A DNA stretch of 64,000 nt from Todiramphus chloris collaris (Eukaryota; Chordata; Aves; Coraciiformes; Alcedinidae): the NCBI GenBank assembly GCA_025345505.1, contig JANVCC010000020.1:54302772-54366771 (forward strand), given 5' to 3'. The position numbers were made by a program, and so were the translations under genes. Position 1 is the stretch's first letter; every line of letters begins with the position of its first letter. Below the pieces are notes generated by a model. It searched no databases and had not been told where the DNA came from. It worked only from the letters and a program-made list of their open reading frames with translations. Of this stretch, positions 37,986 to 46,145 are shown piece by piece.

Positions 37986-38812
37986 TTGGCTGTTTTGTTT
38001 GTTTTCTTCACAGGAGCAACTTGTATAGGTACAGTTTGAGTGGGAGTGGTCACAGTAGCTGTCGGTGTAGCTGCCAGCTTTGCTGCTGGAGCTGGAACAG
38101 CTCCAGTGCTTGTTGTGGGAGTTGGAGCAGCAGCAGCACTTGTTTTGAGAACAGGAGAAGCAGCAGCATCAGGGCTCGTTGGGGGGGCCTGAGGAGACTG
38201 AGTAGCCGTGATGCTTGGGTTTGGAGCTGGCGCAGCAGCACGGATCTTTAGGGGGGCCTGTGGAGACTGAACAGTCGTAGCATGTTTCCTGTGTACAGAG
38301 TGTATCACAGACCGTCGCAAGGAAGCGGCACACAATCTACGTTTTTTGGTGGCTACCCGACCTGTGTTACTGCACTGATGACTAATCTGATGCCACACAG
38401 TGAAGATATTAGAAATTAATAGCAATAATATGATCTTTTGGTAGTAACCATGTCCAGAATCCTCACTATTTGGAGTTCTAAAAACTGGTGTAGTCAGATT
38501 AGCATAGTGCGGAGCAGTATAAATTCCCGAGATGAAAACGAAAGTATTCCTAGTAATAAAATCCACTATGTAATGCCAGTAGTACTGAGAAGTACTTGCT
38601 GCCCAATTCAGTGCAACATAAATCAGAGATAAACACCATAAGAAAGCAGAGGCTTTCACCCAGCGTCCAAGCCCAAGAGCATTCAGATAACCGGTGAGAA
38701 CAAGCAAACAGTGACATAATGTGAACAACACATAAGGGAACAGTACAGCATTTAACTCTGAAAGAAATGCTAAAAAGACATGAATGGACACTGCTTTCAG
38801 AAACGACATCAT
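37946..38812 (-). CDS. ERV leader/gag N-terminal ORF with predicted membrane segments (288 aa)
   Basis: This is the first ORF after the primer binding site, about 120 nt downstream of it, and it has no internal stop. The first ~145 residues hold four hydrophobic stretches: roughly 6-43 (VFLAFLSELNAVLFPYVLF within it), 54-71, 79-98 and 126-140 (IILLLLISNIFTVW). A basic patch (ATKKRRLCAASLRRS) follows near 152-166. From about 178 to 272 it is a Pro/Ala/Thr-rich linker, then a short basic tail. It ends at TGA 37946-37948, overlapping the gag frame by about 40 nt. I do not recognise the hydrophobic part as any known matrix domain. It may be the N-terminus of Gag (stop caused by frameshift) or a separate leader protein. 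Confidence 0.6.
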   Translation of the reverse strand: MMSFLKAVSIHVFLAFLSELNAVLFPYVLFTLCHCLLVLTGYLNALGLGRWVKASAFLWCLSLIYVALNWAASTSQYYWHYIVDFITRNTFVFISGIYTAPHYANLTTPVFRTPNSEDSGHGYYQKIILLLLISNIFTVWHQISHQCSNTGRVATKKRRLCAASLRRSVIHSVHRKHATTVQSPQAPLKIRAAAPAPNPSITATQSPQAPPTSPDAAASPVLKTSAAAAPTPTTSTGAVPAPAAKLAATPTATVTTPTQTVPIQVAPVKKTNKTAKSSNRSGRRSFSS

Positions 38813-38930
38813 TTAGGCAGTCTGTTTTAGTTTCCAATTCTTAAAGACACTCAGAAAAAAAGGTGATACTCTCTGAAGCAAGCAAAACGGAATTTGAACT
38901 ATTTCGGCAATCCATCAGAGCTCTGATCGT

Positions 38931-38948
38931 GCCCCACATTGGGCGCCA
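38931..38948 (-). other. Primer binding site, tRNA-Lys1,2 type
   Basis: Seven bases after the end of the 5' LTR the minus strand reads TGGCGCCCAATGTGGGGC. From memory this differs by one base from the 18-nt site complementary to tRNA-Lys1,2. A similar site stands after the truncated LTR at 4962-4979. Confidence 0.85.
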
Positions 38949-38955
38949 ATAAATC

Positions 38956-39768
38956 TGTCATGGTTTAGGGTCAGGGCAGCGTCTTAGACCTATAACAGAT
39001 GCTCTCTGTTAATCCCCCTCCCTCCCCAGAGGGGAAGAGAAAGGGAATAAGGGAGAGAGACTTAGTGACTAGAAAAGGAAACTAGAACAGCTTTAATGAG
39101 AATTAAATTAATAATTATAAAAATGGAATATAAATACAAATATATACAAAACCAGTATCAAACCCAACCCCCCGATGGTAATTACATCACCATCACCACT
39201 GATGCTGTGGAGGCACCGGGGCAATCCCAGACTGGGCCCCGCAGCAGACGGGAGCTGTGTTCAGGAGCTGGATTCTGGTACCGGGTTCAGGAACACGCAG
39301 ACCGGATCGAAGGCAGAATGGACAGAGTCCTCCTTGGGTGCTCCAAGGAAGGAACTGAAAGAGGACCCGAGGCAAGCCAAGCAAAATCTGGCAAAATCTG
39401 GCAAGGCAGTCCAAGAGGGGAGAAGAGCCCAGAGACCCTTCGGGTCCCTCAGCTCTAGACCAAATATGGTGTATATGGGATGGAATACCTCACTGGTCAG
39501 TTTAGAGTCACCCGTCCTGTCCACTTCTCCCTGAAGGTGCAGCCTTTCACTTTCTGCACCCCCCAGCGTGGTACCAGACCCAGCAGTGGCCTTGGTCTGC
39601 ACACCAATCCTTGGTAGTAACTCTAAACATGAGGTGTTATCACTGCTAGAAGCAGACACTGTCTGTGAAAACAGGCTGCTAACTTCAGAAAGTGCAGTTA
39701 ATTAGAAGAACCAAGCTGAAAAGTAAAATTACTGAACAGAATTAGTTGTTTTCACTCAAACCAGGACA
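38956..39768 (-). mobile_element. Proviral 5' LTR
   Basis: 813 bp, minus-strand TGTCCTGG...CCATGACA. The TATA-like AT-rich tract is at about 39126-39147 and an ATTAAA poly(A)-type hexamer at 39092-39097. A 10-bp tandem duplication (AAAATCTGGC) near 39383-39402 is absent from the 3' LTR. The first 276 bp (39493-39768) are identical to the 3' LTR by eye, and all substitutions lie in the remainder. Confidence 0.95.
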
Positions 39769-39773
39769 CACCT
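39769..39773. repeat. Target site duplication, right copy (CACCT)
   Basis: Identical to 32411-32415. Together the pair defines the integration site and exact provirus ends. Confidence 0.93.
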
Positions 39774-40046
39774 TTGTTATAAAACACATTCTTGGGGTAG
39801 AAAGGACTCGTGGGCAAAAGACCAATGGAGGAGAGGGCACACACACAAAGAAAAGGTGTGTTCCCAACCAGCTTGAAATGTCTGACAGGACATTGTCAGG
39901 AGGAGGATGGGGGGATATTTTTTGTCTCAAAATAGAAATCTTTGCTCTTGCTGTATAACCAGATGTAATCAGTCTTTTTTAAACATTATGGAGTATAAAA
40001 GATATTAATATTTTCATTTGTTTTGATCAAATCTGATGTCTTCATT
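39774..40046. other. Unique spacer between provirus and CR1-2
   Basis: No gene or repeat recognised in these bases. Confidence 0.5.
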
Positions 40047-40127
40047 TCATAGAATCATAGAATGTTAGGGGTTGAAAGGGACCTAGAAAGATCATCTAGT
40101 CCAACCCCCCTGACAGAGCAGGATCAC

Positions 40128-42863
40128 CTAGATCAAGTCACACAGGAACGTGTCCAGGCAGGTCTTGAACGCCTCCAGAGAAGGAGACTCCACAACCACC
40201 CTGGGCAGCCCATTCCAGTGCTCTGTCACCCTCACTGTGAAAAAGTTTTTCCTTATGTTTACCCTAAACCTCTTGTGCTCCCACTTACTCCCATTGCCTC
40301 TTGTCCTAACATTGGATGACATTGAGAAGAGTCTGGCTCCATCCTCCTTACACTCGCCCTTAACATATTTATAGACATTAATGAGGTCTCCCCTCAGTCT
40401 CCTCTTCTTCAGGCTAAAGAGACCCAGCTCTCTCAGCCTCTTCTCATAAGGGAGATGCTCCACTCCCTTAATGATCTTGGTGGCCCTGCGTTGGACTCTC
40501 TACAGTAGCTCTACATCTTTATTGAACTGGGGTACCCAGAAGTGGACACAGTATTCCAGGTGGGGCCTCAGCAGCACAGAGTAGAGGGGGAGAAGAACCT
40601 CCCTTGACCTGCTGACCACACTCTTCTTAATGCATCCCAGGATGCCATCGGCCTTCTTGGCCGTGAGGGCGCATTGTTGGCTCATGGTCATCCTTCTGTC
40701 CACTAGGCCTTTTTCCCCAGAGCTGATTTACAACAGATCAGCCCCCAGCCTATACTGATACATGGAGTTGTTCTTCCCCAGATGCAGCACTTTACACTTG
40801 CTCTTGTTAAATTGCATTAAATTTCTCCCCGCCCAGCTCTCCAGCTTGTTCAGGTCACACTGGATGGCAGCACAGTCTTCTGGAATGTCAGCAACTCCTC
40901 CCAGTTTTGTATCATCAGCAAACTTGCTGAGGGTACACTCTATCCCTTCATCCAGGTCATTGATGAATATATTGAACAGTATTGGACCCAGCACTGACCC
41001 TTGGGGAACACCACTACCCACAGGCGTCCAGCTAGACTCTACTCCATTGACCACAACTCTCTGGGCTCTGTCCTTCAGCCAGTTCCCAATCCACCTCACT
41101 GCACCATCACCCAATCCACACTTCCTAAGCTTGGCCATGAGGATACCATGGGAGACAGTATCGAAAGCCTTGCTGAAGTCAAGATATACCACATACACTG
41201 CTCTCCCCTCATCTATCCAACTACTTATGCCATCATAAAAGGCTATCAGATTAGTCAAGCATGATTTCCCCTTATGCAATCCATGTTGACTACTCATGAT
41301 AAGCCTCCTTTCCTCCACGTTCTTTGAGATGGTGGCAAGAACAAGCTGTTCCATCACCTTTCCAGGGATGGAGGTGAGGCTGACCGGCCTATAGTTACCC
41401 GGGTCCTCCTTTTTGCCCTTTTTGAATATTGGAATGACATTGGCCTTCATCTAGTCCTCAGGCACCTCTCCCGATCTCCAGGACATCTCAAAGATTATGG
41501 AGCAATGACCTAGCCTAGCAATGACCTCTGCCATCTCCCTCATCACTCGTGGGTGTATCCCATCAGGGCCCATGGACTTGTGGATGTCCAGTTTGTTCAA
41601 CTGATCTCTAACCCAAGCCTCTTCGACAGAGGTAGAAACTTCCTCCCTCCAGATTTCCTCTGTGGTCTTGAAAGCCTGGGATTCCTGATAGATGGACTTA
41701 GTAAAGACCAAGGCGAAGGTGGCATTCAGTAATTCAGCCTTCTCTCTATCCTCAGTCACCAGTGCACCCACTTCATTCAGCAGTGGGCCCACATTTCCTG
41801 TAGACTTCCTTTTGCCTCCAACATACTTGAAAAAGCTTTTCTTGTCCTTGACCTCCCTCGCCTGGTTTAGTTCTAGAGAGGCCTTAGCTTTCCTTGTTGC
41901 ATCCCTGCATCCTCTGACAATTTCCCTGTATTCTTCCCAAGTGGCCTGCCCTTCCTTCCATGTTCTGTATAATTCCTTCTTTTGCTTAAGTTTATGTAGT
42001 AGCTCCCTGCTCAGCCATGCAGGTCTCCTAACTCTCTTACTTGATTTCCTACTCTTTGGGATACACTGATCTTGAGCCTGGAGGAAATGGTGCTTGAATA
42101 TTAGCCAGCTTGCTTGGGCCCCCTTACCTTCTAGGGCCTTGTCCCATGGGACTTTTCCAATCAGTTCCCTGAGGAGGCCAAGGTTGGCCTTTCTGAAGTC
42201 CAGGGTAGCAATCCTGATTGTGGCCCTGTGCCTACTGCCCCTAATTCTGAACTCCACCATCTCGTGGTCACTACAGCCAAGGGTGCCTCCCACCTTCACA
42301 TCCTCAACCAGTCCCTCTTTGTTTGTCAGTACAAGGTCCAGCAGCACTCCCCTCCTCGTCATCTCCTCCACCACCTGCGTTAGGAAGTTATCATCAGTGC
42401 TCTGGAGGAACCTACTGGACTGCTCATGCCTGGCTGTATGGCTTTCTCAACAAATGTCAGGGTAATTGAAGTCCCCCATGACAACCAGAGCCTGTGATAT
42501 TGAGGCTACTTCCAGCTGCCTGTAGAAGGCCTCGCCAGCTTCCTCATCCTGATCAGGTGGCCTGTAGTAAACACCTACTACCATGTCTCTCATACTAGTC
42601 TCCCCCTTAATCCTAATCCATAAGCTTTCAACCTGTTCCTCATTGCCCCCCAGAGAGAGCTCAATGGAATGTTCCAGTTGCTCTCTCACATAGAGAGCAA
42701 CTCCACCAACTCGCCTTGTCAGCCTGTCCTTCCTGAAAAGGACATAGCCATCCATGACAGTGTTCCAGTCATGTGAGCTGTCCCACCATGTCTCAGTGAT
42801 TGCAATGAGATCAAGGTCCTGAGATCACACACAGATCTCTAGTTCATCCTGTTTGTTCCCCAT
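40128..42863 (-). pseudogene. CR1-2 ORF2: endonuclease-reverse transcriptase, five nonsense codons, no frameshift
   Basis: ORF2 starts at ATG 42863 (MGNKQDELE) and runs to a normal end (FLCDLI, stop 40128-40130), exactly 912 codons in a single frame. Domains: AP-type endonuclease about 42863-42440 (ITETWWDSSHDW, ALYVREQLE, VVMGDFNYPD), linker about 42400-41650, RT about 41600-40750 ([20 protein letters not shown], catalytic FADD at 40911-40922), and a C-terminal region with [12 protein letters not shown] and the CR1 end block. The only breaks seen are TGA 42825-42827, TGA 42447-42449, TAG 41451-41453, TAA 40728-40730 and TAG 40500-40502. As it stands it cannot make a full protein. Confidence 0.95.
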
Positions 42864-43024
42864 ACTGTGTGCATTGGTGTACAGGCATTTTAGCGAGTTG
42901 GCAGTGCTAGAGTACCTCCTGACTGGTACTAACCCCGAGGTAGCAGTGGAGCTGGCACAACACCGCACAGATGTCCCCGGCTTGTTTCCTGTGAGCCAGG
43001 TTTTTCCCCTTACCCCCTTCGAAT

Positions 43025-43175
43025 CTAGTTTAAAGCTCGTGATAGAAGCCTTCTTCCCCTTTGACAGAGATGAACCCCATCTGATGCCAGCAGGCCTGGC
43101 ATCATGTAAGTTGATCCATGGTCAAAAAACCCAAAGTCCTGCTGGTGGCACCAGGCTTGAAGCCAAGAATTGATC
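43025..43175 (-). pseudogene. CR1-2 ORF1 C-terminal fragment (SGNH-esterase-like end)
   Basis: The minus strand encodes DFGFFDHGSTYMMPGLLASDGVHL followed by a basic tail ending in a stop (TAG 43025-43027); only its key block DGVHL is diagnostic. It is the last catalytic block of the esterase-like domain of CR1 ORF1. The stop lies about 160 bp before the ORF2 ATG. The rest of ORF1 was lost by 5' truncation. Confidence 0.7.
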
Positions 43176-43288
43176 TGATTTATTTGTAACAAATCATTTC
43201 CTAATTCCAGCCCTAGATCTCACAGCTTTTCCTCACATTAAAATTCAACATGGGTTGATTAACATTTTTATGCAAACTGTCCCCAAAA

Positions 43289-43332
43289 CATCTATCATCT
43301 GTCTGTCTGTCTATCTATCTATCCATCCATCT
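43289..43332. repeat. Tetranucleotide microsatellite (CTGT/CTAT/CCAT)n
   Basis: Successive units CTGT x3, CTAT x3 and CCAT x2, a compound pure-tetramer tract. Confidence 0.88.
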
Positions 43333-43734
43333 GTTAGCTTTGGGATGAAACACCTTCACCTATCCCTTCATGCAAAGGGGTGAGAAGGGGAGACCAAGAC
43401 CCATCCATCTCTGGCAGGAGGACATGCTGAGTATTTGCAGACATGTTCTTTTGTGCTTTTAGTAAGTCTTGTGGATTTCCACATCTCTTAAGTTTGGACC
43501 CTTCATCTCATTCCAGAGACAGAGGGACCAAAATCACATGTAGTGTCACCAGGTACAAATCAGCTGGCTTCATCTATCAGCTTCAGTAAATTCTGACCAA
43601 ATGATCTCAGCTTCCACCTAAATTCCCAGTAGGTGCTATAGAAATCATTCAAACACAGTTAATTCAAGCGAGTGTTTGTTTGCTGCCCATTGCAGAGCAC
43701 AGGAATCTAATTGTTTTTTCTGCCTTAAACAATA
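43333..43734. other. No gene recognised
   Basis: Unique sequence between a microsatellite and a CR1 fragment. Confidence 0.5.
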
Positions 43735-44325
43735 CAGAATCACAGAATCACTCACGCTGGAAAAGACCCTTGGGATCTTCATGTCCAACCATTAGCCCTA
43801 CTCTACAAGTTCACCCCTAGACCATGTCCCCCAACACCACATCTAAGCAATGTTTAAACACATCCAGGGATGGCGACTCAACCACCTCCCTGGGCAGCCC
43901 ATTCTAATATTTCACTACCCTTTCCACAAAGAATTTTTTCCTAATGTCTAGTCTAAACCTACCTTGTTTCAGCTTTAGGCCATTCCCTCTGGTTCTGTCC
44001 CTAATTACCTGAGAGAAGAGACCAGCACCAGCCTCTCTACAATGTCCTTTCAGGTAGTTGTAGAGAGTGATGAGGTCTCCCCTCAGCCTCCTCTTCCTCA
44101 AACTAAACAGGCCCAGCTCCTTCAAACGATCCTCATATGATCTACTCTCCAGCCCCCTGACCAGCTTCATTGCCGTCCTCTGCACCCGCTCCAGCACCTC
44201 GATATCTCTCTTGTACTGAGGTGCCCAAAACTGGACACAGTATTCGAGGTGAGGCCTCACCAGTGCTGAGTACAGGGGAACAATCACCTCCCTACTTCTG
44301 CTGGTCACACTATTTCTAATACAGG
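43735..44325 (-). mobile_element. CR1 fragment of a different subfamily (CR1-3)
   Basis: The left end, CAGAATCACAGAATCA, is the reverse complement of a CR1 3' terminus. The minus strand encodes the C-terminal part of ORF2 ([51 protein letters not shown]) in one open frame from about 44308 to 43904. It reads VVKY at the end, where 3' UTR would follow after a stop. It is 5'-truncated and differs from CR1-1 and CR1-2 in many residues, so it is a separate insertion from another lineage. Confidence 0.92.
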
Positions 44326-45956
44326 ACCTTCCCAGCTTTCTGTGAAAAATTATTCTTCCTCGTTAAGTATGAATCGGTTACCTCATTTCATCAAAATTTT
44401 GAATCCACACATGTATGAAATGGATTGATACTAAATTCACCAGTGCTTGCAATAAAAGAACAGGGAACAATATATGACACTTGTAGTTTGTCAGCTCCCC
44501 ACTCCATTTTGAAATAGAGATGATGCTTTCCTGCTGTCTACCTGACCCTGCAAATATCTTCTAAACCTGTTGTCCAGCGTCAAACAGATTTGCTAGAGGG
44601 ATACAGATTTCAAAGATAGGAAGGTCCTATAGATTTCATGAAAATCAGTTAGATTAGTGAGGAAGGTCTCAATTAGCACCTTCCTCTTGACAGAAAAGCA
44701 TGCTCGGCTGTTAAAAAATCTGCTTTAAAAAATCACCCAAACAGCAGAGTAGTCATGCTTCATTGATAGTTTGAGTGTACCGAGCTCCAGAGAGATCACA
44801 CACGAACAGCTACCAGAGGTGAAGCTGCATAGGATGGTGTCCTTGCAGCAAAATGGTGTGGGAGATGCAGACAACCAGAAAAACCAGTTTCATTAGTTCT
44901 GCCACTCATGGCACAAAGAATCCTCTTGAAGATCAAGCCTAAACTGGGCAGGTAATCCAAACTACGAACATCAGACCAAACTTGTTTGCTTTAGCAGACT
45001 TTGCTAATGAACAGATGAGAACAGAGATGAAAATTCTATTCTCCAGATAGTGACTGGACATGTCCTTTAGCAAACATGAGCCAGAGGCACCACTTCCCCA
45101 GAAAAGAACTTGAAAACCCTTGCTTCATTTAAGCCAGGGACACCACTCCCATTGATTTCAAATGGACTAGGAATTCACTCCAAATCCTTTAGGGCTATTC
45201 AGCTGAATGTTTCCTCGTGAGTTACGCTGCCAGTTCAGGAGAATTATAGCTCTAAAATTCAGAATAAAAGGTTGTTCCAAATATCTTACCCTCCACTAAG
45301 AAATAGCCAGGATCAGGTGGCCATGTGATTCCATTATTTATATGATGTCTCAAAATGTCAGTTATCTTCTAATATGAGATGACAGGTTTCAGATGTACAA
45401 GTTTTCTATAAGAGTAGCGTGCTCATCTTGATCCACTCAATACACATTGCTAATTTGATATAATAGATTTATCACGTAAATCCTGTAGTTAATTGGCTGC
45501 AGTAGTTTTCAAGACTGATATATTTGGACTGCAAGTTTCTTTTGGGAAGGCTTTTACTTTCATGTTATATTTGCTCAGCACCTCATAGTATGTGTTCCTG
45601 ATATGTACTTGAGGCTCCCATGTACTGCTAAATGCTTACACAAATAGAATAAAAGAGCTTTTAATACAAAATTAAGAACCACTAAGAAAATTGGCTTTTT
45701 TGGTTATCAAGACATATTTGATATACACAAAACAGTGTTTGTGATACGCGAATTACACTCTTGCACTGAAGCTAACTTAATTTAACTAATTTAACTGATG
45801 TTTGAAGATAACAAAACGTCACAATCTTTACCCTCAGTGATGATTCTCTTCCAACAACTCAAAAAAGTAGCATCCATCATTATTTGTCATTAGTGTCTTG
45901 AGTTTTTGACAGCAGCAGAGAGTACACAAGAATTCTATCTGTGACTTGGAAAATGA
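44326..45956. other. No gene recognised
   Basis: AT-rich unique sequence without a supported feature. Confidence 0.5.
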
Positions 45957-46145
45957 CACAGAATCACAAAACAGTTGAGGTTGGAAGTTATCTCTAGAGA
46001 TCACATAGTTCAATGTCTCTGCTCAAAGAAAGGACAATTACAGCAGGTTTCCCATGACTATGTCCATTTGCATTTTGACTGTCTCTATGGACAGAGACTT
46101 CACAATCTCTGGGCAACTTGTTCCAGTGTTCAACTATCCCTACAG
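45957..46145 (-). mobile_element. Degraded CR1 3'-end fragment
   Basis: It begins with CACAGAATCACAAAAC and GAGGTTGGAAGTTATCTCTAGAGATCAC, then GGGCAACTTGTTCCAGTGTTCAACTATCC, all in the order of a reversed CR1 3' UTR and ORF2 end. Divergence is high and the far end is uncertain. Confidence 0.8.

Larger units (their letters stand above)
32416..39768 (-). mobile_element. ERVL-like endogenous retrovirus, full structure, env-less
   Basis: A minus-strand provirus of 7353 bp, bounded by a 5-bp target duplication. In transcriptional order it holds a 5' LTR (39768-38956), primer binding site, membrane-type leader ORF/gag start, gag, protease, reverse transcriptase, RNase H, integrase, polypurine tract and 3' LTR (33233-32416). 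Integrase ends about 260 bp before the 3' LTR, leaving no room for an envelope gene, as is usual for ERVL-class elements. By hand alignment the two LTRs differ by about 19 substitutions and four indels, so the insertion is moderately young. Every coding domain carries stops or frameshifts, so it is not a functional virus. Class assignment rests on pol features and the 5-bp duplication; it is an inference. Confidence 0.93.
40047..43175 (-). mobile_element. CR1 LINE retrotransposon, long well-preserved copy (CR1-2)
   Basis: A minus-strand CR1 of about 3.1 kb. Its 3' end is at 40047 with two octamer units (ATTCTATG ATTCTATG). It contains the ORF1 tail, all of ORF2 and the 3' UTR. Its reading frame is far better kept than that of the plus-strand CR1 at 105-3200, so it is younger. 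The 5' edge near 43175 is an estimate, set where ORF1 protein similarity stops. Confidence 0.94.

Noticed and set aside
38021-38251. Plus-strand Ser/Trp/Cys-rich open frame
   Set aside because: It is the antisense shadow of the Pro/Ala/Thr-rich linker of the proviral leader ORF.
40762-42069. Plus-strand open frames of 120-160 codons across CR1-2
   Set aside because: They are antisense to the well-preserved CR1 ORF2; the minus frame carries all the RT and endonuclease motifs.
43289-43332. Short regular repeats considered as a CRISPR-like array
   Set aside because: It is a plain tetranucleotide microsatellite without spacers, in a vertebrate genome.
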